Part shown: positions 7,176-15,950 of the stretch, one piece after another
Position numbering within the stretch: the first letter of the stretch is position 1
Layout of the letters: each line of letters opens with the position of its first letter
IMG/VR virus record: IMGVR_UViG_3300048925_000427
Span: 1-24,291 of that record
Strand: one strand, 5' to 3'
From: a virus
Length of the DNA: 24,291 nt
Made by a program: the position numbers and the translations under genes
Notes under the pieces: model-generated
Database searches by the model: none
Told to the model about the DNA's origin: nothing
The model's input: the letters and a program-made list of their open reading frames with translations, nothing else

Positions 7176-7679
7176 ATGGCTATATCCCCTGTTATGCGTA
7201 AAAGACTGCTGGCCACAGCAGGTGCGGGTGCATTTACCCTCGCAATTACACTCCTCGGCGGCGCGGATGGGCTCGAAGGGCGGCGTTATGTGCCGTACCA
7301 GGATGTCGCTGGCGTGCTCACCGTCTGTGACGGGCACACCGGTGCGGATATTGTCAGACACAAAACGTATACCGATCAGGAATGTGACAGCCTGCTGCGT
7401 GCTGACCTCAAACCCGTTCAGGAAAAAGTTGATAGTCTCGTTACCGTTTCTCTCAGTGAATACCGCCGTGCCGCGCTCTACAGCTTTGCCTATAACACCG
7501 GTACTGACGCTTTTTCCCGATCTTCTCTTCTTAGAAAACTTAACGCAGGCGACACAACAGGGGCGTGCAACGAATTGCGGCGCTGGGTCTTTGCCGGAGG
7601 AAAGAAGTGGGGAGGGCTGATGAACCGCCGTGAAACTGAGCGTGCACTTTGTCTGAAAGAGAACGGCGATGACCTTTAG
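7176..7679 (+). CDS. SAR endolysin (glycoside hydrolase 24 lysozyme)
   Basis: A muramidase that cleaves the peptidoglycan glycan backbone in the periplasm. The 167-residue product has the catalytic triad spacing of T4/P22/P21 lysozymes: Glu34, Asp43 and Thr49 (E-x8-D-x5-T). The N-terminus (residues about 9-30) is a weak, Gly/Ala-rich hydrophobic stretch, as in signal-anchor-release endolysins that are exported inactive and freed when the membrane is depolarised. Cys51 follows the triad, and such Cys residues often take part in activation. The ATG follows the holin stop by three bases with TGAGGT as ribosome-binding site. It overlaps Rz by 11 bases. Confidence 0.94.
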   Translation: MAISPVMRKRLLATAGAGAFTLAITLLGGADGLEGRRYVPYQDVAGVLTVCDGHTGADIVRHKTYTDQECDSLLRADLKPVQEKVDSLVTVSLSEYRRAALYSFAYNTGTDAFSRSSLLRKLNAGDTTGACNELRRWVFAGGKKWGGLMNRRETERALCLKENGDDL

Positions 7680-8070
7680 CAGAATCAAGTGGGATGTCAT
7701 CGTCATCGTGCTATTGCTTGTTCTGGCAACAGGGCTTGGTGTCACAGTGAAGCTTCAGTCCTCATCAAATGCCCGTCTGAACGAGCAGAAAAATCAGTTA
7801 CAGAGGGAAAAAGCCTCAGCGGAAGCTATCACGAATAACGTTCTCAAAACGACGACACTCTTTAACGACATTGCCCGGGCAACCCAGAATTATAAACAGG
7901 CAAACCATGCAGAAAGCGAACGCAGGGTGGTTGTTATCCGTAAGCTTGTCAAAGGCAACCAATGTGCCTCTGAGCCTGTTCCTCATCATGCTACTGACCA
8001 GCTGCGCGAGCACCTCGACAAATTACGTTCAGGTTCCGCCAGTGCCAATACCGTTAAGTCTGCTGGCTGA
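7669..8070 (+). CDS. Rz: Inner-membrane spanin (Rz-like)
   Basis: The i-spanin spans the periplasm with its lipoprotein partner and fuses inner and outer membranes at the last step of lysis. The 133-residue product has one N-terminal membrane anchor (VIVIVLLLVLATGLGV, about residues 10-25). A long periplasmic, Gln/Lys/Glu-rich helical region of coiled-coil type follows (about 35-100), then a low-complexity end. It begins inside the endolysin gene and contains the start of Rz1 in another frame, the usual nested arrangement. Confidence 0.9.
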   Translation: MTFSRIKWDVIVIVLLLVLATGLGVTVKLQSSSNARLNEQKNQLQREKASAEAITNNVLKTTTLFNDIARATQNYKQANHAESERRVVVIRKLVKGNQCASEPVPHHATDQLREHLDKLRSGSASANTVKSAG

Positions 8071-8245
8071 CTGCGAAGTGCCGCCTATCCCAGAGCCGCT
8101 GACCTGGGGAGACAGTCTGGAGCTTAATGAACAACTGCTGACGGCACTGCAGAAGTGCAATAATGACAAAGCGGCTTTACGCGATATAGAGCGGTTCCGC
8201 GCAGCGTCTAATGAAAGCACTCATCTTAAATGTTCCGATAAATGA
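7907..8245 (+). CDS. Rz1: Outer-membrane spanin lipoprotein (Rz1-like), nested in Rz and extended
   Basis: The frame begins inside Rz (ATG at 7907) and runs 175 bases past the Rz stop. A signal peptide (SLFLIMLLTSC) ends in lipobox LTSC with Ala at +2, followed by the Pro-rich PPVPIPLSLL typical of o-spanins. At 112 residues it is longer than the roughly 60-residue lambda Rz1; the extra C-terminal half is acidic and helical with a second PPIPEPLTW. It needs its partner Rz for function. Confidence 0.9.
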   Translation: MQKANAGWLLSVSLSKATNVPLSLFLIMLLTSCASTSTNYVQVPPVPIPLSLLADCEVPPIPEPLTWGDSLELNEQLLTALQKCNNDKAALRDIERFRAASNESTHLKCSDK

Positions 8246-8312
8246 GAATGATGCAAATGGAGTTTTCAATTTTATCCTCGTATGAATAAAGCAATAATGC
8301 CGCTTTTGTAAA

Positions 8313-9287
8313 TTACCAGATAGGTGCTGTTGCTGAATTATAAAATTCAACTTCAATGCGGCGAGTTTGCAAAAAGCGGGTTGCATTAGCCATGCTCTCT
8401 CTATTGGTTGCTGAATTTTCATCGCCAAAAATCCCGACAAATATTTTACAGACGCTACTGTCTTGGATTTTGTCAAATATGTGTTTGTCGTTTTCAGCCA
8501 TGGAGTGACCATGAATGAATAGGTAATCACCCAAGTTACTAATTGCTTGATAGCAAGCGTTTAAGTAAGGGTTGTGTTTGATCTTTTCCAGTTTCTTATC
8601 GGCTGTAGGTTCAGATACAAACAATGGAAATCGGTCGTGATTCAAAAGATTTCCCACTTGCTCGGAAATACTAATATTTAAAGCATCATTAAAAGTGTGT
8701 TTGCGAATCACAGTGCCGTCATCATATAAGTGAAGTCCGCCGTGCAAGAAAAACACATCTTGGGTTTGCCTTGCAATCCAACGATCCCCTAAGAAACCAT
8801 CGTTGTTTATGTGATTATATGGTGAAACTTCTGTTTTATTGATAATCCAGTAAAGCAAGAGATCGTAATTCACCGTAAAAACCTTATCAAACTGGCTAAT
8901 GAACGGTTTTGCTTTTGCATACTGTGATATAGTTACTTGACTAGAGCGAGAAGGATGGGAGAGAGTAATTGCTTGAATTAATGAGTCTTTCAGTTGCTCT
9001 TTATCTGCGTTAATGCTGTCAAGTATGGGCAGTTGTACATTGTATCCTCTGCATACAACCAAGGCAGATTCCAGAGCCTGCATTACCTTTTCGAAATCGT
9101 AAGTATATAATTCCCTGAAAATATTATATAACGCTTGATGCCTAACTCCGAAGTTAGCGCGCTGAAATAAATTCCTGTAATTGAATATATCGCTTCTCCA
9201 AGCTTGAGAAAATCCATTCCCCAACAAAATGGAAGGCACAGCTCCATCGATTGAATCAAGTTTTTGCTCAAATGAATCCAATGGCAT
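8313..9287 (-). CDS. SIR2-like protein (DUF4917 family), probable phage-borne defence gene
   Basis: A 324-residue protein with the motif order of the SIR2-like superfamily. LLGNGFSQAW (residues 21-30) is the nucleotide-binding turn, VFTVNYD (136-142) matches the conserved NYD strand, FFLHGGLH (179-186) gives the probable catalytic His, and LFIHGHSMAENDKHI (256-270) closes the fold. This last motif is characteristic of DUF4917. SIR2-like proteins of several bacterial anti-phage systems degrade NAD; that role here is inference. The ATG has GGGAG upstream. It is convergent with the lysis genes and divergent from terminase, is AT-rich compared with both, and sits in the classic lambdoid cargo position between Rz1 and the small terminase. 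Confidence 0.85.
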   Translation of the reverse strand: MPLDSFEQKLDSIDGAVPSILLGNGFSQAWRSDIFNYRNLFQRANFGVRHQALYNIFRELYTYDFEKVMQALESALVVCRGYNVQLPILDSINADKEQLKDSLIQAITLSHPSRSSQVTISQYAKAKPFISQFDKVFTVNYDLLLYWIINKTEVSPYNHINNDGFLGDRWIARQTQDVFFLHGGLHLYDDGTVIRKHTFNDALNISISEQVGNLLNHDRFPLFVSEPTADKKLEKIKHNPYLNACYQAISNLGDYLFIHGHSMAENDKHIFDKIQDSSVCKIFVGIFGDENSATNRESMANATRFLQTRRIEVEFYNSATAPIW

Positions 9288-9418
9288 TCAAATACTCCCT
9301 ATATGTTTAGCGTTTTCTTGATTGACACTGATAACCTAAAATTTCATAAACTTAAATGCTCCTTACCGTTATCGGCCTCCATCAAAAAAATTTTAATAAT
9401 TTTTATAGGTTGTAACAC

Positions 9419-9991
9419 ATGACCTTAAATGCTAAGCAAGAAATGTTCTGTCGCGAGTACCTCATCGATTTGAACGCAACGCAGGCGGCCATTCGGGCGG
9501 GGTACAGTGCAAAAACTGCGAATGAACAGGGTGCCCGTCTATTAGCAAATGTTAGCATTCAGATAAGAATCTCTGAACTGAAAGCACAGCGCAATGATCG
9601 AATCGATGTTGATGCTGATTATGTGCTGAGACGCTTGTTTGAGATTGACCAGATGGATGTGCTCGACATCATGACAGATGACATGAGCATCAAACCCGTA
9701 TCGCAATGGCCTTCATCATGGCGTCGGTATCTGAGCGGATTCGATCTGGCTGAGATGTTTGATGGTCGGGGCGAAGAACGGGAAATGGTCGGTATCCTCA
9801 AAAAAATTAAATGGCCGGATAAAGTCAGGAATCTGGAGTTGCTCGGTAAACATATTACGGTACAGGCCTTCCGCGAGCAGGGTACGACCTCACTAACAGG
9901 CAAAGACGGCGGCCCGCTTGAGGTTGCGCTGCTTACACGCGAGGAATACCGGCAGGCCCGCCGGGAAATGCTGAAGGATGACGACTGCTGA
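9419..9991 (+). CDS. Terminase small subunit
   Basis: Recognises the packaging site on phage DNA and loads the large subunit. The 190-residue product has the terminase_2 N-terminal DNA-binding domain: LNAKQEMFCREYLIDLNATQ, then AAIRAGYSAKTANEQGARLL (residues about 3-42). A central oligomerisation region and a C-terminal tail rich in Arg and Glu follow. AGG lies about ten bases before the ATG. The gene overlaps the large subunit start by 14 bases. It is the first gene of the morphogenesis block after the reverse-strand cargo gene. Confidence 0.93.
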   Translation: MTLNAKQEMFCREYLIDLNATQAAIRAGYSAKTANEQGARLLANVSIQIRISELKAQRNDRIDVDADYVLRRLFEIDQMDVLDIMTDDMSIKPVSQWPSSWRRYLSGFDLAEMFDGRGEEREMVGILKKIKWPDKVRNLELLGKHITVQAFREQGTTSLTGKDGGPLEVALLTREEYRQARREMLKDDDC

Positions 9992-11450
9992 ATTCAGGAA
10001 CGCCGCGCGCCGTATAGAGTGTGAAGAGGACGGGCTCTACTTTACCCGTTACTTCTTCAAGCAGCGCACCGGCAGCAGGATGATTGTCGCGCCTCATCAT
10101 CAGGTGATACAACGAACGCTGGACCGGGTGATTGATGGTGATATCCGGCGACTCATCATCAATGTTCCTCCCGGATATACCAAGACGGAGATGGCCACCA
10201 TCAACATGATGGGCCGTGGGCTTGCGCTGAACCGTCGTGCCCGCTTTATGCACCTGTCCTATTCCCACAACCTGGCATTACTGAACTCATCAACCACGCG
10301 CAGCATTGTGAAATCCGCAGCCTTTCAGGCCATGTGGCCAATGGCGCTGCGCGATGATGCAGACAGTAAAGCCATGTGGTGGACGGAATATGGTGGTGGC
10401 GTCTATGCCTCGTCCGCTGCCGGTCAGGTTACAGGCTTTCGTGCGGGGCATATGGAGCCGGGCTGGCAGGGCTGCCTGATTCTGGACGATGCCGTGAAAC
10501 CCGACGACGCTTATAGCGAAGTCATCCGTGACGGGATCAATACCCGCTTCAACGAAACCATTCGCTCCCGTCTTGCCATTGAAACCACGCCCATCGTGGT
10601 CATCATGCAGCGTATACATTACCACGACCTGAGCGGGTACCTGTTACGGGGTGGTGGCGGGGAACAGTGGCATCACCTCAACCTGCCGGTATTGATTGAT
10701 AACAGCGAACAGTATTCTGCGCTCTATCCGGAAAACTCGCACGCCATACCCATTAAACATGGTCTGCCTGATGGCTGGCTGTGGCCCTACAAGCACAACG
10801 AGTCGCATCGCGTTTCCCTGTTTTCACACCGGCGCACCGCTGAGGCACAGTACATGCAGCGCCCCCGGCGGTTCAACGCCGAAGGTGCGCTCTGGACCGA
10901 AGCTATGGTGTCCGGTGCGCGAGCGCTGGATATTGCCCTTCAGCCCTCACGTACTGTGGTCGCTATCGACCCTCAGGCAACCAACAGCGAAGAGAGTGAC
11001 GAAACCGGTATTGTCGTGGCGAGCAGTTATGGCCGCGGTAATGATCGGCTGTTCTCAGCTGATGCGGATTACTCCGGGAGGTACTCGCCGAACGGCTGGG
11101 CTAAGCGGGCCATGCGGGCGTATGACGATCACCACGCTGAAGCTATTGTTATCGAGACCAACCAGGGTGGTGACATGGCGGAGGACACCCTGCGTAATGC
11201 GGGCTTCCGCGGTCGCATCATTCGTGTGCACGCCAGTAAAGGTAAGTTTGCCCGCGCAGAGCCGATTTCAGCGCTGTATGAACAGGGCCGGGTGTCACAC
11301 CGCGGCAACCTTTACCAGCTTGAAAACCAGCTGCTGGAATACGTACCCGCCAGCGCAAAAAAATCACCTGACCGCCTCGACGCTCTGGTCTGGGCCATCA
11401 CCGAGTTATTCCAGCCGAAAGGCACCACAGTCCGACCATTCACTGCCTGA
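9978..11450 (+). CDS. Terminase large subunit
   Basis: The ATP-driven packaging motor and nuclease that fills the prohead. The 490-residue product has an N-terminal ATPase domain with a variant Walker A (NVPPGYTKTE, residues about 62-71), Walker B GCLILDDAV (165-173) and a coupling motif around 205-215. The RNase H-like nuclease domain begins near 325 with catalytic-type acidic residues in VVAIDP (Asp331), IVIETNQGGD (Glu393) and SPDRLDALVW (Asp465 or Asp468). Length is normal for the family. Its start overlaps the small subunit gene, so the two are probably translationally coupled. Confidence 0.96.
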   Translation: MTTAEFRNAARRIECEEDGLYFTRYFFKQRTGSRMIVAPHHQVIQRTLDRVIDGDIRRLIINVPPGYTKTEMATINMMGRGLALNRRARFMHLSYSHNLALLNSSTTRSIVKSAAFQAMWPMALRDDADSKAMWWTEYGGGVYASSAAGQVTGFRAGHMEPGWQGCLILDDAVKPDDAYSEVIRDGINTRFNETIRSRLAIETTPIVVIMQRIHYHDLSGYLLRGGGGEQWHHLNLPVLIDNSEQYSALYPENSHAIPIKHGLPDGWLWPYKHNESHRVSLFSHRRTAEAQYMQRPRRFNAEGALWTEAMVSGARALDIALQPSRTVVAIDPQATNSEESDETGIVVASSYGRGNDRLFSADADYSGRYSPNGWAKRAMRAYDDHHAEAIVIETNQGGDMAEDTLRNAGFRGRIIRVHASKGKFARAEPISALYEQGRVSHRGNLYQLENQLLEYVPASAKKSPDRLDALVWAITELFQPKGTTVRPFTA

Positions 11451-11462
11451 CAGAACATTATC

Positions 11463-12866
11463 ATGAGCAACGACGTCCGTAAGCGATCGCCGAAAATTGA
11501 GTCGATGGCCGGGTGCTGGCCGATGATCACAGCACTGCTGGGCGGTACGGCGGCCATGCGGCAGGCGGGTAAAACGTACCTGCCCAGATGGCCTAATGAA
11601 GAAGAGGCGTTCTATAAGAACCGGCTTGCAACGGCTACGCTGTTTCCGGCTTTTTCACGTACGGTCGAGGTGCTGAGCGGCAAACCCTTTTCCAGACCGG
11701 TGACATGGGATGAGAAAGACATCCCTGCACGTATTCTGGAAATGTTCGGAGATGTGGACCTGCAGGGTACCAATCTCCATTCATTCCTGGCTGACATCTT
11801 TGAAGAGGCTATGGCCTATGGTCTTTGCGGCATTCTGGTCGAGCATCCGCCAGCAGATAAACAACTTTCCCTGGCCGAAGAGCGTCAGCGCGGGCTGCGG
11901 CCCTATTTCGTTAAGGTCAATGCTAACAGTCTGCTGGATTACGACTCTGAGCGAGTGAACGGGCAGGAAACGTTCACCATGCTGCGCTTTATTGAGACAG
12001 TCAGTGAGCGTGACCCCCAGAATGAATTCGTTGTGAAAAACATCGAACAGGTCAGGGTGCTGAATCCTGGCCGCTGGCGGACTTACCGCGAAAAGCTGAA
12101 CGAAACCAGCGGCGTCCTTGAGTGGCAGCTGCACGAAGATGGCACCACCAGCCTGAACAAAATCACCTTTGTTCCGGTATATGGCGACAAGCGCGGGTTC
12201 ATGAACGGCAGGGCTCCCCTGGCTGAGCTGGCCTGGCTTAACGTCGAACACTGGCAGTCTCGCAGCGACCAGCAGACCATTCTGCATGTCGCCCGTGTAC
12301 CGGTTCTGTTTGGCAAAAAGCTGGGGGATGGCCCCATCTCGGTAGGTGCCGCGTCAGCAATCATGTCGGAAGAAGATGAGGCCGACCTGCGTTACGTTGA
12401 GCACAGTGGTAAAGCCATCGAAGCCGGTCGTACAGACATCATTGACCTGGAAGAAAAAATGCGTCAGATCGGGGCGGAGCTGCTGGTGATCAAACCTGGC
12501 CACCGTACCGTGGTTCAGACACTGACCGACAATGAGGCGAGTACCAGTGCCCTGCAGCGTATGGTATGCGACCTCACTGATGCTGCCCGTCTGGCACTGC
12601 AATATATGGCCGAATGGACAGGCGAAGCTGAGGGTGGTCACGTGACTATCTTTAGTGACTTCGGGGCCACCACGCTGGCTGAAGCATCAACAGACTTCCT
12701 CATCAGCATGTATGAAACGCGTGCGCTGTCTGACGAGACTCTTTTCAACGAGATACAGCGCCGCGGGCTCATTAACAGTGAGCTCCGCTGGGCAGACGAG
12801 CAGGTCCGTATTCGCGCCATGCCACCTCCCACTACAGAAAGGCCGGTGGCTACAATCCCGGAATAA
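11463..12866 (+). CDS. Portal protein (DUF4055 family)
   Basis: The portal ring is the DNA gate at one head vertex and the docking site for terminase and the tail. The 467-residue product resembles the DUF4055 portal family: an N-terminal YLPRWPNEEEAFYKNRLATA segment, a FLADIFEEAMAYGLCGILVEHP segment, a central RSDQQTILHVARVPVLFGKK block and an acidic EEDEADLRYVEHSGKA region. A long C-terminal helix (TSALQRMVCDLTDAARLALQ) completes the pattern. It starts 12 bases after the large terminase gene. Position and family agree. Confidence 0.88.
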   Translation: MSNDVRKRSPKIESMAGCWPMITALLGGTAAMRQAGKTYLPRWPNEEEAFYKNRLATATLFPAFSRTVEVLSGKPFSRPVTWDEKDIPARILEMFGDVDLQGTNLHSFLADIFEEAMAYGLCGILVEHPPADKQLSLAEERQRGLRPYFVKVNANSLLDYDSERVNGQETFTMLRFIETVSERDPQNEFVVKNIEQVRVLNPGRWRTYREKLNETSGVLEWQLHEDGTTSLNKITFVPVYGDKRGFMNGRAPLAELAWLNVEHWQSRSDQQTILHVARVPVLFGKKLGDGPISVGAASAIMSEEDEADLRYVEHSGKAIEAGRTDIIDLEEKMRQIGAELLVIKPGHRTVVQTLTDNEASTSALQRMVCDLTDAARLALQYMAEWTGEAEGGHVTIFSDFGATTLAEASTDFLISMYETRALSDETLFNEIQRRGLINSELRWADEQVRIRAMPPPTTERPVATIPE

Positions 12867-12970
12867 TCATTTTCAGGCCCGTGCATACGCAGGGCCTTAT
12901 TTATTGCCAGCCGCTGCGGATGCAGCGCGGTGCCTCGAGCCGGATGGCTCTTAACCGGTTGGATGACCCT

Positions 12971-13723
12971 ATGAAACTGAAACTCGACGAGAACGGCCAG
13001 GTGGTCGTAAACGATGGCAAACCTGTATACGTGCAGGATGACGGCAAAGAAGTTGCCTTTGATGCCCCCGGCACGCTGCAGACTATTTCCCGACTGAATG
13101 GTGAGGCGAAATCACACCGTGAGCGCGCGGAGAGCGCGGAGATGCAGCTGAAGAATTTTGAAGGCATCGATGATCCGGCTGCGGCGCTTACTGCGCTGGA
13201 AACCGTGAAGAACCTGGAAGACAAAAAGCTGGTGGATGCCGGGGAAGTCGAAAAGGTTCGCTCTGAAGCCGTGCGCGCCCTGGAAGAGAAATATGCGCCC
13301 ATCGTGAAAGAGCGCGATGACCTGAGCCAGAAGCTTACGACCGAGAAAATTGGCGGCAGCTTCGCCCGCTCAAAATTCATCGCCGACAGGATGAGTATCC
13401 CCGCGGACCTGGTTGAAGCCCGCTTCGGGAGCAACTTTCAGGTGGTGGGTGACGCTGTCACGGCGTTTGACCGCGAAGGAAACAAAATCTTCAGTGCTCT
13501 GAAGCCCGGCGAAGCGGCCGGGTTTGATGAGGCGCTGAGCATTCTCGTTGAGCACTACCCGTACAAAGACCAGATCCTCAAAGGTACCGGTGCATCAGGC
13601 GGCGGTTCCGTTGGCGGTAATGGTAACACCAGCCCCAACACGCTCACCCGTGAACAGTTTGAATCCCTCAGCCCTCATGAGCAGAGTGAAAGAGCATGCG
13701 CGGGTGTACAGATTATCGATTAA
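12971..13723 (+). CDS. Probable scaffolding protein
   Basis: A 250-residue, highly charged protein lying between portal and coat genes, the normal place for the head scaffold. The middle (about 45-150) is Glu/Lys-rich and helical (for example DAGEVEKVRSEAVRALEEKY). The later part is globular, with a Gly/Ser-rich linker (GASGGGSVGGNGN, about 212-224). ATG at 12971 was chosen; it has GGATGA upstream and gives a sensible N-terminus (MKLKLDENGQVVV). In-frame starts upstream from 12881 add Arg/Leu-rich residues that look non-coding. The scaffold role is inferred from position and composition. Confidence 0.75.
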   Translation: MKLKLDENGQVVVNDGKPVYVQDDGKEVAFDAPGTLQTISRLNGEAKSHRERAESAEMQLKNFEGIDDPAAALTALETVKNLEDKKLVDAGEVEKVRSEAVRALEEKYAPIVKERDDLSQKLTTEKIGGSFARSKFIADRMSIPADLVEARFGSNFQVVGDAVTAFDREGNKIFSALKPGEAAGFDEALSILVEHYPYKDQILKGTGASGGGSVGGNGNTSPNTLTREQFESLSPHEQSERACAGVQIID

Positions 13724-13737
13724 CAGGATATCCCTGA

Positions 13738-14868
13738 ATGGCTAATACCCTGACTCAACTTATACCAGACCTGTACCAGTCACTGGACATTGTGTCCCGC
13801 GAACTGTGCGGGTTTATTCCGTCCATCACACTGGACGCTTCGGCTGAACGTGCAGCCCTGAACCAGCCAATCCGCATTCCGCTGACTCCTGCTTCACAGG
13901 CTGAGGATGTGAAACCGGGTCAGCTTCCACCTGATGATGGTGATCAGGATATTGGTAATGTGCCTCTGGCCATCACGAAATCACGCATGGTGCCGTTCCG
14001 CTGGGAAGGCGAACAACAGAAGGGCATCAAATCCGGCCCGGGCTATCACGGCATTCGCCGCGACCAGGTCACTCAGGCGATGCGCACTCTGGTCAATGAA
14101 ATTGAAGCTGACCTGGGCCAGCTCTTCCGCCGCGCATCCCGTGCCGCGGGTGAAGCAGGTAAAACTCCTTTTAAAGATACCCTGACGGATACAGCGCAGG
14201 TGCGTAAAATTCTGACTGATAACGGTGCTCCTCTGAGTGATTTGCAATGTGTCATCGATACGACTGCCGGCGCGGCACTGCGCACAATGGCACAGCTGAC
14301 CAAAGCCAATGAAGCGGGTACCACAGCTTTGCGCGCGCAAGGAACTCTGCTTGAGTTGCATGGTTTTACGCTCCGTGAGTCTGCGGGTGTTGCTTCAGTT
14401 AATGGTCAGGCCGGGACAACATTGAAACTGGCTGGCGACGAAAAAATTGCTCCCGGAGCACATTTCATTCCCGCCGCCGTCACCGCTGCCCAGGCCTCTG
14501 CCGGAGATGTGCTGATTGCCGGACATCATAAATACATTATCGCTCAGGTAGAGCCTGAAAAAGGCATCCACATCTTCGCGCCAGGCGTGCGTGATGAGAT
14601 TTCGAAAGGGGCTGAGTTGAAGGTGGTGAGTAAGTTTACGGCCAATTTCGCATTCAGTCGCTCTGCCATCATTCTGGCTACCCGTGCCCCGGCGCTGCCG
14701 GAGGAAGGGGACATGGCTGATGATCGCATCATGATCACCGACCCGCGCACTAACATGTCGTTTGAAGTCTCCATGTACAAACAGTATCGCCGTGTGCGCT
14801 ACGAAATCGCTGCAGCATGGGGCTGTCAGAACATCAAGCCGGAACACAGTGCTGTGCTCCTTGCCTGA
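13738..14868 (+). CDS. Major capsid protein (P22 coat-like)
   Basis: Forms the icosahedral shell with an HK97-type fold. The 376-residue sequence resembles the P22 coat family: LTQLIPDLYQSLDIVSRELC at the N-terminus, the SITLDASAERAALNQPIRIP strand, a central AGDVLIAGHHKYIIAQVEPE insertion-domain region and a conserved C-terminus (MYKQYRRVRYEIAAAWGCQN). It is somewhat shorter than the P22 coat (430). An AGGATA ribosome-binding site lies just upstream, 14 bases after the scaffold stop. Expected to be the most abundant product of the operon. Confidence 0.92.
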   Translation: MANTLTQLIPDLYQSLDIVSRELCGFIPSITLDASAERAALNQPIRIPLTPASQAEDVKPGQLPPDDGDQDIGNVPLAITKSRMVPFRWEGEQQKGIKSGPGYHGIRRDQVTQAMRTLVNEIEADLGQLFRRASRAAGEAGKTPFKDTLTDTAQVRKILTDNGAPLSDLQCVIDTTAGAALRTMAQLTKANEAGTTALRAQGTLLELHGFTLRESAGVASVNGQAGTTLKLAGDEKIAPGAHFIPAAVTAAQASAGDVLIAGHHKYIIAQVEPEKGIHIFAPGVRDEISKGAELKVVSKFTANFAFSRSAIILATRAPALPEEGDMADDRIMITDPRTNMSFEVSMYKQYRRVRYEIAAAWGCQNIKPEHSAVLLA

Positions 14869-14913
14869 CCACATGCAATCGTTTCATCTTAAACCTTCCA
14901 GAAAAGGCAACTT

Positions 14914-15306
14914 ATGCTTACTACTCAGCAGCTGGCTGATGCTCGACGCTATATGGGCTATCCCATGGTGGGAGATACGTCGCCAGATGACCGCAGCGAT
15001 CTGGCATACGCGCAGGTTACATCAGGACGCTATCAGACGCTGGCTCATCGGCTGAATACGCTGCGGGCTGAGGAAGAAGCAATTGTTGCGAGCTATCTGG
15101 TGACACTGGCAGGCCTGGAAAATGGCATCGCCCGCGCAGCAGACAATCTGGATACAGATAAAGCTGCTGTCTGGCAGCGTAACCGGTCTGAAGTGTCAGA
15201 CCGCACCCGCCTTTACAATCAGTGGCGGCATCAACTCTGTGGTCTCCTGGGTATTCCACCTGGTCCATCCCTTGGCAATGGTGCCACACGTTTAGTAAGG
15301 AACTGA
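14914..15306 (+). CDS. Hypothetical head-tail connector protein
   Basis: A 130-residue, mostly helical protein directly after the coat gene. The start (TTQQLADARRYMGYPMVGDT) is like that of small adaptor proteins in phages with DUF4055 portals. The middle has a long Glu/Ala-rich helix (RLNTLRAEEEAIVAS) and the end a short LLGIPPGPS motif. The ATG has AAAGG upstream. The connector role is inferred from position; no catalytic motif is visible. Confidence 0.7.
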   Translation: MLTTQQLADARRYMGYPMVGDTSPDDRSDLAYAQVTSGRYQTLAHRLNTLRAEEEAIVASYLVTLAGLENGIARAADNLDTDKAAVWQRNRSEVSDRTRLYNQWRHQLCGLLGIPPGPSLGNGATRLVRN

Positions 15307-15307
15307 A

Positions 15308-15949
15308 ATGGACGCGCACATGCTGTCCGCGAAGGTGAACCAGGCCAATGGTAAGGCCGCAAAAAGGCTTGGGAGTCCAGCCCGACATTTTCGTGCAACA
15401 TCACCATTCAATCCACTTGAAGCACAGCCACTGCGGCAGATATGTGCCTCCTTCGTTACCGATTACAGTTACATGCGGGCAGCCAGATTTGGTCAGGCTG
15501 TACGGCTTGGCATCTTTGATGCGGCCGGGTTTGAAGCGGGTGATATGCTTATTTCAGGCGAGGGAACCTTTTACGTGGCGGCCATGCCGTTATTACAGCC
15601 CATCGTGTGCGTTAAGAGTGAGCGTCTGGTCAGTATTCGTCGTCCAGCTCAGCCCGGTAGTGAGGCCGGACTTCAGGAATATGGTGGCACCACTGCAGCA
15701 AATGAGAAGCTCATTATGTCCGGATGGCCAGCGAGTGTTCTGCTGAGTCGTGGCGGTGAGCACAGCCCGCTGAAGTTACCGGGCGAGACCCGAAGTGCAT
15801 GGCACAACATTCTGATGCCCGCATTCCGGGACGTATCTGTCTATGCCGGGGACTTTGTGACAGATGAATCAGGCCTTCGTTATGTAATCAGCGGTACGGA
15901 ACTGACTGACATGGGCTGGCGACTGACGGCGCTTCAGGGGACTATTTGA
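15308..15949 (+). CDS. Hypothetical head completion or neck protein
   Basis: A 213-residue protein, beta-strand-rich in its central part (DMLISGEGTFYVAAMPLLQP). The conserved-looking end (YVISGTELTDMGWRLTALQG) recalls head-tail joining proteins. Its ATG follows the previous stop by one base with AAGGA upstream, showing tight translational coupling in the neck block. No family is recognised; function is from position only. Confidence 0.65.
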   Translation: MDAHMLSAKVNQANGKAAKRLGSPARHFRATSPFNPLEAQPLRQICASFVTDYSYMRAARFGQAVRLGIFDAAGFEAGDMLISGEGTFYVAAMPLLQPIVCVKSERLVSIRRPAQPGSEAGLQEYGGTTAANEKLIMSGWPASVLLSRGGEHSPLKLPGETRSAWHNILMPAFRDVSVYAGDFVTDESGLRYVISGTELTDMGWRLTALQGTI

Positions 15950-15950
15950 A

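Noticed and set aside
6771-7745. Long minus-strand open frame opposite the holin and endolysin genes
   Set aside because: It is antisense to well-supported lysis genes, has no ribosome-binding site and its translation has no recognisable domain; it is a shadow.
10696-11466. 256-codon plus frame inside the large terminase gene
   Set aside because: Its translation is Arg/Ser/Cys-rich without structure, and the terminase frame carries all the family motifs.
12876-12896. GGCCC/GGGCC hairpin after the portal gene
   Set aside because: The stem is short and bulged, and the following TTATTTATT is a poor T-run; too weak to call a terminator.
14395-14874. Minus-strand frame opposite the coat gene
   Set aside because: Antisense shadow of a strongly supported structural gene.
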